Origin: Streptomyces spinosus
Lineage (GTDB): Bacteria; Actinomycetota; Actinomycetes; Streptomycetales; Streptomycetaceae
Length of the DNA stretch: 64,000 nucleotides
Reading direction: 5' to 3'
NCBI RefSeq assembly: GCF_020400655.1
Contig: NZ_JAINRC010000016.1
Location: 176,603-240,602, forward strand
Part shown: positions 7,787 to 16,340 of the stretch, in pieces
Layout: each line of letters begins with the position of its first letter
How positions within the stretch are numbered: position 1 is the stretch's first letter
The notes under the pieces: model-generated
Databases searched by the model: none
Told to the model about the DNA's origin: nothing
The model's input: only the letters and a program-made list of their open reading frames with translations
Position numbers and translations under genes: made by a program

Positions 7787-8431
7787 ATGCGGCTCGCCGA
7801 ACTGAGCAGACGCAGCGGTGTGGCCACCGCGACGATCAAGTACTACCTGCGCGAGGGCCTGTTGCCGCCGGGCCGCCAGATCAACGCGACGACGGCCGAC
7901 TACGACGAGACGCACCTGCGCCGGCTGCGGCTGGTGCGCGCGATGATCCAGGTCGGCGGGCTCCCGGTGGCCACGGTCCGGGAGGTGCTGCGCCACGTCG
8001 ACGACGAGTCCCTGGGCCGCACGATCCGGCTGGGCGCGGCCCTGTGGGCGCTGCCGCAGGTGCCGGAGCCGGACGAGGACGACGAGTACGTCCGGGCCGC
8101 GCGCCGGGAGGCGGACGAGTTGCTGGACCGGCTGGGCTGGTCGAACGCGAGGCTGCTGACCTCGATCTCCCCCGCGTACCGCTCCCTGGTGGTGGCGGTC
8201 GCCGCGTTCCGCAGGCTCGGCTACGACTGGGACGGCGAACTGCTCGTCTCGTACGCCGAGTTGATGCACCGGACGGCCGGACTCGATCTGGACTTCGTGG
8301 AGACCCGTCCGTCGGAGGCGGAGAAGGCCGAGACGGCGGTCCTCGGCGCGGTGCTGACCGAACCGATCCTGCAGGCCCTGCGCCGGCTGGCCCAGGAGGA
8401 GGAGTCGGCCCGGCGCTACGGCTTCGAGTAG
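7787..8431 (+). CDS. MerR-family transcriptional regulator
   Basis: A 214-residue regulator starting MRLAELSRRSGVATATIKYYLREGLLPPG, the MerR winged-helix signature, with TADYDETHLRRLRLVRAM as the second half of the DNA-binding domain (to residue about 70). The remaining 140 residues are helical, without a Cys cluster, so metal sensing is unlikely. A long C-terminal region resembles effector domains of regulators that respond to small organic molecules. GAGGAG precedes the ATG. It very probably controls the divergent DUF4188 gene through the palindrome between them. Confidence 0.88.
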   Translation: MRLAELSRRSGVATATIKYYLREGLLPPGRQINATTADYDETHLRRLRLVRAMIQVGGLPVATVREVLRHVDDESLGRTIRLGAALWALPQVPEPDEDDEYVRAARREADELLDRLGWSNARLLTSISPAYRSLVVAVAAFRRLGYDWDGELLVSYAELMHRTAGLDLDFVETRPSEAEKAETAVLGAVLTEPILQALRRLAQEEESARRYGFE

Positions 8432-8547
8432 CGCCCGGCCGGCCGGCTTCCCATGTGCGCCCCGCCTGACGCTCGTGCGCTCCCCCGCTCGCCGGCCGCC
8501 AGGCCGCACAACAGGCGGACGGGCGGCCCGCGGTTTCTCGTGCCCCG

Positions 8548-11196
8548 CTACATCGGCCCGCGACGGGTCACGCCAAGTGCCCACCTGTACAGATCCGGAA
8601 CCTTGAACAAACGCTCGGATCCATCGCTGTCGAGCGCCTCCAGAAGTCCGGCCTCCTGGGCGAGGACGACGAGGTCCTCTTCGATGTCGCCCAGCGCCTC
8701 CTCGGTGACAGGCGTCCGGCCATACTCGCGCAAGGCCTCCGCCACCTGCCTGAGCTCCTGGAACTCCTCATCGAGCAGGGCGGACAAAGCCTTGTCGCTC
8801 ACGCTCTCCAGGCTGAGTGCCAGACTGCGGGGCCGCAGGACGGAACGGTCGTAGCCGCTGCGCTTCTCCTCCGCTCGCTCCCACTCCAGCGCTGCGGCGA
8901 AAAGCTGGAGCAGCGCGCGCGGCGAGTGGTCTCCGTTGCCGTCCGCCAGCCGGTTCCACACCCAGTTGGCCGTGAAAGCGGTGCGCTCACCCCGCATGCG
9001 CTCGCCCACCAAGGCACTCCAGGCGGCAGCCACCTGCTCGGGACTCCAGGCCGCCACCTCCGTGGCGGGCAGGGCTGGGTCGAGCACTGCCAGTACGTCC
9101 GCGAAGGCGGAGGAGCGTACGGCGCGTTTGAGGACGACTTTGAAGTACTCCTCCCGGTCCTCCCACTGGAGGCGGCGGGACAAGCCGAAGAAGTGGCTCT
9201 TGTTCTCGAAGCGAAGTCCCTGCCAGATGTCCTGCCGGACGAAGACCTTGAGACGAACCCTGTTCAAGCGGGAGGCGAGGTCGGCCTGCTTCGTGAGCAA
9301 CCCGCTGATCGCAGCCGACCTGCGCGACCGCTGGACCGGCGAGTGACCGAAGGCCGTGTCCAGCCCGTCGAAGAGCAGGAGGAGGCCATGGTCGCCACTT
9401 GCGTCCACACGGCGGAGCCAGTCACCGCATCGAAGCGGTCCCATCGGGTCATCGAGGACTTCGAAGACCGCCTGCGTCACCGCGAAGTCACCCTCGTCGA
9501 GTTCGGTGAGCGCCGGATGGGGGGTTCCGAGGGCTTGGGCCGGGGCGTAGGACTGGTAGATGGCGAGCGCCATGAGCACCTGCCAGAAGGAGCCCCAGTC
9601 CAGGCCTCGCTGCTCAAGGGCACCACCGACAGCCGCATAGTTGTCCGGGCCGAACGACCATGCCGGACGGCCCCTGTACTGGTTCGGCGTCGTCACCAGC
9701 ACCGGCTCCCACTCGGCCAGCTTCCCGGCCGCCAACCAGCGGAACAGGGCCGTCTTGCCCGTACCCTTGCGGCCGAGGATCAAAGGCACGTCGGGAGCGG
9801 CGGTCTCGTTGACCTGGCGTGTCACGACGTAGTCCTGCAAGAACTCCTCGTGGTCAAGGATCTCGGCCGTGCCGGTCGAGAACGAGAGCTGACGGAGCGC
9901 TTCGGCCTTGCTTTCGGAGGTCCGGTTCTGGACAGCCGGCGCGGGCGTCGGCTCAGGCACGATCTGGACGATCCAGTCGGCGATGCGGGCGTAAGGCGTC
10001 AGCTGCCCGCGGGACGCTCCGACGGTGTCCGCGAACGCCACCTCCGCGTTGTAGGGGATCATGTGCGTGATCTCTTCGGCCGACAGCCTCTGAGCCGCTT
10101 CTCGCCGGGAGCCCGCGATCGCCGTCCACGCCTCGACCCACGACCTGGCGCGCTCGGCAAGGCGCGTCGCGCTGATGCCGGGCGGCATCGGTGACACGAC
10201 GAATCGCGGCTCGGGTGTCAGGACCTGGCCGGCGGTGCTGCGCCGCGTCGTAGCGCTCAGCAAGGCCTTGGTCAGCATCTCCGTGCCGGCTCGGGCCTGG
10301 GCATGAGGGTGGAAGCAGATGACCGCCATGTCCGAGACGTCGAACAGCAAGGGCGCCGCAACGGGGCTGACACCGGTTCTGGAGTCGATCAGGATGACGT
10401 CGGGCCGAAGGTTGGAGTCGCGTACGTCGTCGATGAGCCGATGCAGCGCATTGGTCCCCTCCCGGTACCAGATCTCCGGTTCCAGCGCCCGCAGCTGCGC
10501 AGCATAAGCGCTGTCGATCCGCCCGGCAGGCATGCAGTACAACCGCCCCGCGTCATCCACGGGGATGAGGTGTTTGAGCGCCGAGCTCTCTTCTCCGAAC
10601 TCGTACTGGAGCAGCGCTGACACCACTCCCTGGTCGGTGTCGACCTGATTCTCGATCCCGAACAGGGAGTCGAGGCCGGGTGCTTCCAGGTCCATGTCGA
10701 CGCAGACGACGGTGAGTCCGTGATCACTGCTCAGGCGACGGGCCACGGACACCAGCGCCGTACTGCGCCCGACGCCGCCCTTGAGGCTGTAGAAGGTGAC
10801 GACGGGGGCCGAATCGAGATCCTCGTCCAGGTCGCTGGCGAAGGTCACGGAAGGCAGGGTGCGATCGGCGTCCTGGGCCCGCTCGAGGGCGGAAGTCCAG
10901 TGCGGCGCCCGGTCGCCGGCATCGTCGCTGCCCAAGTCGCCGTACCACTCGGCTTCCGCCGGAGTGAGCAGCTCCCAGGTATGCACCTCGCACAGCACGT
11001 CGTCGTCGAGCGGTGCCGCGACCTTGGCCTTTCGCTCCTCCGGGGTCCACGGCCCGAAGCTGTCGCTCTCGGCACGCACCAGAAGGCCCCCGGCGTCACG
11101 TACCACGTGGACCACTGCCGAAGGGACGACCTCTCGTACGGCTGCCGTGATCTTCTCAGCGGAGTCATGGGCGGAATTCACGTCGGCCTTCCTCAT
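8548..11196 (-). CDS. KGGVGR-type ParA/MinD-like ATPase fused to a second P-loop NTPase domain
   Basis: An 882-residue cytosolic protein. Residues 1-130 form an acidic N-terminal region. Residues about 132-415 are a SIMIBI (ParA/MinD-like) ATPase with the variant deviant Walker A SLKGGVGRS (137-145), VVCVDMDLEAPGLDSLFG (163-180) and DVILIDSRTG (266-275). A second NTPase begins at LILGRKGTGKT (472-482), with a Walker B-like LLLLFDGLD near residue 600 and a long helical C-terminus. No DNA-binding or membrane motif is seen. ATG at 11196 overlaps the HEPN gene's stop (ATGA), so the pair is translationally coupled; an in-frame GTG at 11205 is an alternative. It is next to a tRNA cluster. Function is unknown; a role in phage defence or stress signalling is inferred. 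Confidence 0.8.
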   Translation of the reverse strand: MRKADVNSAHDSAEKITAAVREVVPSAVVHVVRDAGGLLVRAESDSFGPWTPEERKAKVAAPLDDDVLCEVHTWELLTPAEAEWYGDLGSDDAGDRAPHWTSALERAQDADRTLPSVTFASDLDEDLDSAPVVTFYSLKGGVGRSTALVSVARRLSSDHGLTVVCVDMDLEAPGLDSLFGIENQVDTDQGVVSALLQYEFGEESSALKHLIPVDDAGRLYCMPAGRIDSAYAAQLRALEPEIWYREGTNALHRLIDDVRDSNLRPDVILIDSRTGVSPVAAPLLFDVSDMAVICFHPHAQARAGTEMLTKALLSATTRRSTAGQVLTPEPRFVVSPMPPGISATRLAERARSWVEAWTAIAGSRREAAQRLSAEEITHMIPYNAEVAFADTVGASRGQLTPYARIADWIVQIVPEPTPAPAVQNRTSESKAEALRQLSFSTGTAEILDHEEFLQDYVVTRQVNETAAPDVPLILGRKGTGKTALFRWLAAGKLAEWEPVLVTTPNQYRGRPAWSFGPDNYAAVGGALEQRGLDWGSFWQVLMALAIYQSYAPAQALGTPHPALTELDEGDFAVTQAVFEVLDDPMGPLRCGDWLRRVDASGDHGLLLLFDGLDTAFGHSPVQRSRRSAAISGLLTKQADLASRLNRVRLKVFVRQDIWQGLRFENKSHFFGLSRRLQWEDREEYFKVVLKRAVRSSAFADVLAVLDPALPATEVAAWSPEQVAAAWSALVGERMRGERTAFTANWVWNRLADGNGDHSPRALLQLFAAALEWERAEEKRSGYDRSVLRPRSLALSLESVSDKALSALLDEEFQELRQVAEALREYGRTPVTEEALGDIEEDLVVLAQEAGLLEALDSDGSERLFKVPDLYRWALGVTRRGPM

Positions 11197-11594
11197 CCGA
11201 TCCACCTGCGGCCAGCGGATCCTCGTCGGGAGCTCGCTTGCCGGATACGCGTCGCCACCCAGCTTGCCAGCTCCCTTCCACCTTTGAGCAGGTCTTTCGG
11301 GTCGACGTCGGCAGGCAGACGGGCCTCGTAGCGGAGTTCAGTACCCCAATGGACCATGAACAGGTGAGCGTGCCCCGGCGGCGGCGGGAACTGGGCAGAA
11401 CGCCACAATCCGCGCAGATTGTGTCCTTCGTGCCCGCTCCGGGGGAAGCGGATTCCGTTCAGTTGCAAGTAGGTCTTCAGCCGGCACTCGACCACATAGC
11501 CGGCCAAGTAGACGGCCCCGAGGTAGTGACCCGAGTCGGCCAGGGTCTTGGCCTCCGCCGCACGCACTCCGGCCACGGCCTGGTAGTCAGCCAC
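11193..11594 (-). CDS. HEPN-domain protein
   Basis: A 133-residue helical protein with the HEPN pattern: SGHYLGAVYLAGYVVECRLK (21-40) followed by RFPRSGHEGHNL (49-60). Two overlapping Rx5H arrangements are present (R49-H55 and R52-H58), which could form the ribonuclease site of toxic HEPN proteins, although the family also has non-catalytic members with a GHNL turn. GTG at 11594 is preceded by AGAGGGGGG. The stop overlaps the start of the large ATPase, so the two probably act together. The C-terminal 15 residues are basic (RQASSRRGSAGRRW). Confidence 0.75.
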   Translation of the reverse strand: MADYQAVAGVRAAEAKTLADSGHYLGAVYLAGYVVECRLKTYLQLNGIRFPRSGHEGHNLRGLWRSAQFPPPPGHAHLFMVHWGTELRYEARLPADVDPKDLLKGGRELASWVATRIRQASSRRGSAGRRWIG

Positions 11595-11669
11595 GCGTTA
11601 CCCCCCTCTACCGCTGCCGTACGCCATCAGGTCTCCCCACCCGATGCGGCTTGGTGCAGCCGAGACGAC

Positions 11670-11700
11670 GGAAGCCTCCCAGACGAACTGGGAGGCTTCC
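11670..11700 (-). terminator. Strong hairpin after the tRNA cluster
   Basis: Perfect 12-base arms, 11670-11681 and 11689-11700, around a seven-base loop. It lies ten bases beyond the 3' end of the last tRNA gene and separates the tRNA transcript from the HEPN/ATPase pair on the same strand. Confidence 0.8.
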
Positions 11701-11709
11701 ATACACACG

Positions 11710-11782
11710 TACCCCCGACCGGATTCGAACCGGCGCTACCGCCTTGAGAGGGCGGCGTGCTAGGCCGCTACACAACGGGGGC
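11710..11782 (-). tRNA. tRNA-Glu (CTC)
   Basis: 73 bases. The acceptor stem pairs GCCCCCG with CGGGGGT (G1-U72), discriminator A. The anticodon stem is CCGCC/GGCGG around loop CTCTCAA, giving anticodon CTC. The T-loop GGTTCGAATCC is intact and CCA is not encoded. It is the last gene of a five-tRNA cluster. Confidence 0.95.
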
Positions 11783-11810
11783 GTGGACTCTGCGTTTCCG
11801 CAGGTCCGAG

Positions 11811-11882
11811 CTGGTCTACCTGGACTCGAACCAAGACTAACTGAACCAGAATCAGTCGTGCTGCCAATTACACCATAGACCA
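11811..11882 (-). tRNA. tRNA-Gln (CTG)
   Basis: 72 bases. Acceptor TGGTCTA pairs with TAGACCA, discriminator G as usual for Gln. Anticodon stem ACTGA/TCAGT encloses TTCTGGT, anticodon CTG. No encoded CCA. Confidence 0.95.
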
Positions 11883-11903
11883 ATGATGGTTTAGACCAGT
11901 CAG

Positions 11904-11976
11904 TACCCCCGACCGGATTCGAACCGGCGCTACCGCCTTGAGAGGGCGGCGTGCTAGGCCGCTACACAACGGGGGC
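11904..11976 (-). tRNA. tRNA-Glu (CTC)
   Basis: 73 bases, identical to the Glu gene at 11710-11782 through the acceptor, anticodon and T arms that were compared. Anticodon CTC, discriminator A, no encoded CCA. Confidence 0.95.
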
Positions 11977-12005
11977 CCTAGCGATCCCGACATGATCGAG
12001 ATCAG

Positions 12006-12078
12006 TACCCCCGACCGGATTCGAACCGGCGCTACTGCCTTGAGAGGGCAGCGTGCTAGGCCGCTACACAACGGGGGC
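12006..12078 (-). tRNA. tRNA-Glu (CTC), anticodon-stem variant
   Basis: 73 bases, like the other two Glu genes except that one C-G pair of the anticodon stem is replaced by T-A (CTGCC/GGCAG instead of CCGCC/GGCGG). Both sides changed together, so the stem is preserved and the gene is probably functional. Confidence 0.95.
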
Positions 12079-12099
12079 TTTGCAGATAAGCTCTGCGAG

Positions 12100-12171
12100 C
12101 TGGCCTACCTGGACTCGAACCAAGACTAACTGAACCAGAATCAGTCGTGCTGCCAATTACACCATAGGCCA
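12100..12171 (-). tRNA. tRNA-Gln (CTG), acceptor-stem variant
   Basis: 72 bases, first gene of the cluster. The acceptor is TGGCCTA/TAGGCCA rather than TGGTCTA/TAGACCA in the second copy, again a paired compensatory difference. Anticodon CTG, discriminator G. Confidence 0.95.
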
Positions 12172-12261
12172 CCGGAACTCAAGCCCCTACGGGGTTCTCG
12201 TTCTAGCTTGCTCCGCTGGGCTCAGGCCTTCCGGCCCGCTCCCCTCGGCGCAGGAAGAACA

Positions 12262-12993
12262 TTACCCGAAGGTGGACGGGGCTCCAAAACGGGTATCCGC
12301 GCGGACGAGCGCCGGGAGTTCGGCGAGGGTCGAGATCCGGTGCGCCACTACCTCCCCGGCGGGCGGCGCGCAGGCCGCCCCGCGGTCGATCCACACCGAC
12401 AGCAACCCGGCCTCGGCGGCACCCCGCCCGTCGATCTCGGGGTGGTCACCGACGTACGCCACCTCGTGCGGGGGCAGCCCCAGCGCCTCGCAGGAGGCCA
12501 GGAAGGCGCCCGGCTGCGGTTTGGAGACGCCCAGCTCGGCGGCGCACAGCACGGACTCGAAGCGGTGGAGCAGACCGAGCCTGCGCAGCTTGTGCTCCTG
12601 GACGACGACGCTGGAGTTGGACAGCACCGCGTGCCGGTGGCTGGCCGCGAGGGCCTCCAGGGCGGGCAGGACGTCCGGGAAGACGCTCCAGGCGGCCTCG
12701 TAGTGCCCTACGTACCGGCCGAACCAGTCGTCGGCCTCCTCGTCGGTCAGGTCCTTGTCCAGGAAGAGCCGGACCCGGTCGCGCCGCTGGTCCTGGAAGG
12801 TGGTCCCGCCGGCGGCGTAGCGCGCCCACTGCTGCTCGGTGATCTCCCGCCACCGGGCCAGCGCGGCCTCGGCGCTGCCGTAGCCGGCGAGCAGCCCCTC
12901 CACCGCGAGGTGGGCCCGCATGCCCTCCCGGTCGGCGGTCGTGTAGTCGAACAGGGTGTCGTCCACGTCCCAGACCACGGCTCTGATCGTCAT
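12262..12993 (-). CDS. HAD-superfamily hydrolase
   Basis: A 243-residue phosphatase-type hydrolase of the haloacid dehalogenase superfamily. The nucleophile motif is VVWDVDDTLFD (Asp9, Asp11), the Thr/Ser motif is HAVLSNSS (about residue 120), the Lys is in GVSKPQPGAF (about 157) and the acidic motif is VAYVGDHPEIDGRGA (about 180). A helical cap lies between residues 18 and 95. It stands alone between the tRNA cluster and a DUF4241 gene. The substrate is not predictable; length and motifs suit a small phosphomonoester. Confidence 0.85.
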   Translation of the reverse strand: MTIRAVVWDVDDTLFDYTTADREGMRAHLAVEGLLAGYGSAEAALARWREITEQQWARYAAGGTTFQDQRRDRVRLFLDKDLTDEEADDWFGRYVGHYEAAWSVFPDVLPALEALAASHRHAVLSNSSVVVQEHKLRRLGLLHRFESVLCAAELGVSKPQPGAFLASCEALGLPPHEVAYVGDHPEIDGRGAAEAGLLSVWIDRGAACAPPAGEVVAHRISTLAELPALVRADTRFGAPSTFG

Positions 12994-13060
12994 ACGACCG
13001 ACGGTACCGCCGCGCCGGCCGGGGCGCCGGGGAACCGGACCGTTGCCCCCCCGGGCGCCG

Positions 13061-13735
13061 TCAGACCTGCTCGGAGGCCGGGTCCGGGGCCACGAAGAAG
13101 TCCGTCACGAAGCAGGTGACCTCACCCGACGCCGAGCGGCCCGTCCAGGTGGGGTAGCAGCCGTCGCCCCAGCCGGAGGTGAACGCGGCCAGGGTGTGTC
13201 CGCCGTCCGCGGACCTGACCAGGTGCGGACCCGCCGACCAGTCGCTGTTCTCGAAGGCGTCCCACAGCGGACCTTCCTCGTCCTGGGTCCCCGGGAACGC
13301 CTCCTCGGCCGAGGCGTCGTAGAAGCAGCCCGTGCCGGCGTCGACCCCGTAGCCGTAGAACTCGTCGTCCCCGAGGCCGGCGGGGTCCTGGCCGGGGAGC
13401 AGGGCCAGTTCCCAGGTGACGGCCGGCTCGTCGCGGATGACCAGGCGGGCGGCGGCCACGCGCAGGTGGGGCGTGCCGGACGGGGGCTCGCCGGGCCGGG
13501 TGAGGGTCGCGACGGCCGCTTCGACGCGGTAGCGGCCGGGCTCGACGGTGGTGGTGAAGGGCTCGACGTCGCCGCTGCCGAGGTAGACGAACGGGTCGCT
13601 CGCGACGACCCGGCCGGTGGGCAGGTCCAGCTCGCCGCCGCCGGCCACGTGGATCACACCGGTGGTCCCGGACTCGTAGGCGAACGTGCTGCCCGGGGTG
13701 AACAGCCAGGTGTAGTCCCGCGGACTCATCGGCAT
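13061..13735 (-). CDS. DUF4241-domain protein
   Basis: A 224-residue soluble acidic protein. Family stretches include GRVVASDPFVYLG, RYRVEAAVATL, YGVDAGTGCFYDA and the C-terminal FTSGWGDGCYPTWTGRSASGE, all typical of DUF4241. There is no signal peptide or transmembrane segment. ATG at 13735 is used because GAAGGG is positioned seven bases upstream; a second ATG lies two codons on. DUF4241 proteins are often encoded near toxin or immunity genes, but nothing here shows such a role. Function unknown. Confidence 0.7.
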   Translation of the reverse strand: MPMSPRDYTWLFTPGSTFAYESGTTGVIHVAGGGELDLPTGRVVASDPFVYLGSGDVEPFTTTVEPGRYRVEAAVATLTRPGEPPSGTPHLRVAAARLVIRDEPAVTWELALLPGQDPAGLGDDEFYGYGVDAGTGCFYDASAEEAFPGTQDEEGPLWDAFENSDWSAGPHLVRSADGGHTLAAFTSGWGDGCYPTWTGRSASGEVTCFVTDFFVAPDPASEQV

Positions 13736-13860
13736 GACGGCGCCCTTCTCGATCCCGCTCGCTGCGCGAGCCCTGTGAGCCGAAACACTAGTGCGACCCA
13801 CTGACAGGAACGCCGGAGGGGCGGCAGCCCTACGGCCACCGCCCCCCGGGACGCTCTCGC

Positions 13861-15342
13861 CTACGCCGTCAGCCTGGCCAGCGCCGCGTCGATGCGGGCC
13901 AGGGTCTTCTCCTTGCCCAGGATCTCCAGGGACTCGAAGAGCGGCAGGCCGACGGTGCGGCCGGTGACGGCCACCCGGACCGGGGCCTGGGCCTTGCCGA
14001 GCTTGAGGCCGTGCGCCTCGCCGGCGGCCAGGACGGCCTCCTTGAGCGACTCGGCCGAGGTCCAGTCCGCCGCCTGGAGCTTCTCGCGGGCGGTGCGCAG
14101 CAGGGCGTCGGAGCCCTCCTTCATCGCCTTGGTCCACGAGGCCTCGTCGAAGACCGGCTCCGGCAGGAACAGGAAGTCGACGTTGTCGGTGATCTCGGAC
14201 AGGACCTTCAGGCGGGTCTGGGCGTGCGGGGCGATCGCCTGCCACTTGGCCTCGTCGAAGTCCTCCGGCGCCCAGGGCGCGAACGGCGCCTTCAGCCAGG
14301 GGCGGCAGCGCTCGGTGAACTCCTTCACGTCCAGCATGCGGATGTGGTCGGCGTTGATCGCCTCGCACTTCTTCAGGTCGAAGCGCGCCGGGTTGGGGTT
14401 CACGTCGGCGATGTCGAAGGCCCGGACCATCTCCTCGATCGTGAAGATGTCCTGGTCCGCGGAGAGCGACCAGCCCAGCAGGGAGAGGTAGTTGAGCAGG
14501 CCCTCGGGCAGGAAGCCGCGGTCGCGGTAGAGGTTGAGGGACGACTGCGGGTCGCGCTTGGAGAGCTTCTTGTTGCCCTCGCCCATCACGTACGGCAGGT
14601 GGCCGAACTGCGGGATCTGCCGCGCGATGCCCAGCTCGATCAGCGCCTTGTACAGCGCGATCTGGCGCGGGGTGGAGGAGAGCAGGTCCTCGCCGCGCAG
14701 GACGTGGGTGATCTCCATCAGCGCGTCGTCGACCGGGTTCACCAGCGTGTACAGCGGGGCGCCGTTCGCGCGGACGATGCCGTAGTCGGGCACGTTCTCC
14801 GGGGTGAAGGTCAGCTCGCCGCGGACCAGGTCGGTGAAGGTGATCGTCTCGTCGGGCATGCGGAAGCGGACGATCGGGGTGCGGCCCTGGGCCTTGTACT
14901 CCTCGACCTGCCCGGCGCTCAGGTCGCGGCAGTGGCCGTCGTAGCCGGAGGGCCGGCCGGCGGCGCGGGCGGCCTCGCGGCGGCTGTCCAGCTCCTCCTG
15001 GGAGCAGTAGCAGTGGTAGGCGTGGCCGCCGTCCAGCAGCTTGCGCGCGACGTCGGCGTAGATGTCCATGCGCTGCGACTGGCGGTACGGCGCGTGCGGG
15101 CCGCCGACCCCGGGACCCTCGTCCCAGTCGAAGCCGAGCCAGCGCATCGCGTCGAGCAGCTGGTTGTACGACTCCTCCGAGTCGCGGGCCGCGTCGGTGT
15201 CCTCGATGCGGAAGACCAGGGTGCCCTGGTGGTGCCGGGCGAACGCCCAGTTGAACAGGGCGGTGCGGACCAGGCCCACGTGGGGGTTACCGGTGGGCGA
15301 GGGGCAGAAACGGACGCGTACGGAGCCGGGTGCGCTAGCCAC
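13861..15342 (-). CDS. gltX: Glutamyl-tRNA synthetase
   Basis: Charges tRNA-Glu (and, where GatCAB is used, tRNA-Gln) with glutamate. A class I synthetase of about 493 residues. The HIGH-type motif is CPSPTGNPHVG (about residues 13-23) and the KMSKS-type motif is KKLSKRD (about 250). A zinc-site-like CYCS occurs near residue 110. The start is placed at GTG 15342, overlapping the upstream gene by eight bases; TTG at 15351 would add three residues. Glu and Gln tRNA genes lie about 1.7 kb downstream. Confidence 0.95.
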   Translation of the reverse strand: MASAPGSVRVRFCPSPTGNPHVGLVRTALFNWAFARHHQGTLVFRIEDTDAARDSEESYNQLLDAMRWLGFDWDEGPGVGGPHAPYRQSQRMDIYADVARKLLDGGHAYHCYCSQEELDSRREAARAAGRPSGYDGHCRDLSAGQVEEYKAQGRTPIVRFRMPDETITFTDLVRGELTFTPENVPDYGIVRANGAPLYTLVNPVDDALMEITHVLRGEDLLSSTPRQIALYKALIELGIARQIPQFGHLPYVMGEGNKKLSKRDPQSSLNLYRDRGFLPEGLLNYLSLLGWSLSADQDIFTIEEMVRAFDIADVNPNPARFDLKKCEAINADHIRMLDVKEFTERCRPWLKAPFAPWAPEDFDEAKWQAIAPHAQTRLKVLSEITDNVDFLFLPEPVFDEASWTKAMKEGSDALLRTAREKLQAADWTSAESLKEAVLAAGEAHGLKLGKAQAPVRVAVTGRTVGLPLFESLEILGKEKTLARIDAALARLTA

Positions 15343-16120
15343 GCTTGACAACCTTGTTGGTGAGAGTGCCGATGCCTTCGATGGTGACGGCGACCTCGTC
15401 GCCGACGCTCAGGGGGCCGACCCCCGCGGGGGTGCCGGTGAGGATCACGTCGCCGGGGAGCAGCGTCATGGCCTCGGAGATGTTGACGATCAGGTCCTCG
15501 ATGGGGTGGATCATCTCGCTCGTGCGGCCGAGCTGGCGTTGTTCGCCGTTGACCGTGAGCTGGACGGTGAGGTCGTTCGCGGCGTCGACCGTGAGGCCGG
15601 TCTCCACCCAGGGGCCGAGCGGGCAGGAGGTGTCGAAGCCCTTGGCCCGGGCCCACTGCTTCTCGCGCTTCTGCACGTCGCGGGCGGTGACGTCGTTGGC
15701 GCAGGTGTAGCCGAAGACCACGTCCTTGACGCGGTCGCGCGGGACCTCGCGGCACAGGCGGCCGATGACGACGGCCAGCTCGGCCTCGTGGTGCAGTTCC
15801 CGCGAGAACGAGGGGTACTGGATGTCGTCGCCGGGGCCGATCACCGAGGTGGACGGCTTGAAGAAGGCGAAGGGCGCCTCGGGCACCTCGTTGCCCAGTT
15901 CGCGCGCGTGCTCGGCGTAGTTGCGGCCGAACGCCACGACCTTGTTGGGGAGCACCGGCGGGAGCAGCCTGACCTTGCTCAGCGGCACCTTCGTCCCGGA
16001 CAGCTCGAAGTCCGCGAACGGGATGCCCTTGATGATGTCGAGGACGAGTTCGTCCTGCTTGTCGCCCTCGACCGCGCCGAAGGCGACGTTCCCGTCGATG
16101 GAGAACCTGGCGATGCGCAC
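15335..16120 (-). CDS. Fumarylacetoacetate hydrolase family protein
   Basis: A 261-residue metal-dependent hydrolase or decarboxylase. The FAH-family core is clear: VAFGRNYAEHARELG (about residue 62), FFKPSTSVIGPGDDI (about 85), the metal ligands in LHHEAELAVVIG (about 110), YTCANDVTARDVQ (about 137) and LTGTPAGVGPL (about 228). Such proteins act on 2-hydroxyhepta-dienedioate, acylpyruvates or oxaloacetate. No aromatic catabolic genes are nearby, so acylpyruvase or oxaloacetate decarboxylase activity is as likely as a degradative step. It overlaps gltX. Confidence 0.85.
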   Translation of the reverse strand: MRIARFSIDGNVAFGAVEGDKQDELVLDIIKGIPFADFELSGTKVPLSKVRLLPPVLPNKVVAFGRNYAEHARELGNEVPEAPFAFFKPSTSVIGPGDDIQYPSFSRELHHEAELAVVIGRLCREVPRDRVKDVVFGYTCANDVTARDVQKREKQWARAKGFDTSCPLGPWVETGLTVDAANDLTVQLTVNGEQRQLGRTSEMIHPIEDLIVNISEAMTLLPGDVILTGTPAGVGPLSVGDEVAVTIEGIGTLTNKVVKRG

Positions 16121-16286
16121 GGGAGTCTTGCGCCCCTCACTGAGAACCGGCGTACTGACGCCCCAGGTTATCGGAGCTATGCGAAGTTGTTCGCTTCCGG
16201 GGGCATCACCGCAGGTCAGAGGCGGGTCACCGGGGCGGGCGGGGCCGTGGCCGCCGCGGCGGGCGCGACGGGCCGTACAAGCGGAC

Positions 16287-16322
16287 GCGGCCGGAAGGGA
16301 CCGTCGTGGTCCTCCCGGCCGC
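16287..16322 (-). terminator. GC-rich hairpin downstream of the 64-residue gene
   Basis: About 15-base arms with one or two mismatches (16287-16302 and 16308-16322), located 19 bases after the stop of the small gene on the minus strand. No T-run. Confidence 0.5.
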
Positions 16323-16340
16323 GCCCGGCGGAGCCGTCGG

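Noticed and set aside
8432..8547. Possible attL copy of the tRNA-Glu 3' end at the far side of the HEPN/ATPase module
   Set aside because: I compared the gap with the tRNA 3' sequence (ACCCCCGACCGGATTCGAAC) and found no direct repeat, and no integrase is present, so a tRNA-integrated element cannot be claimed.
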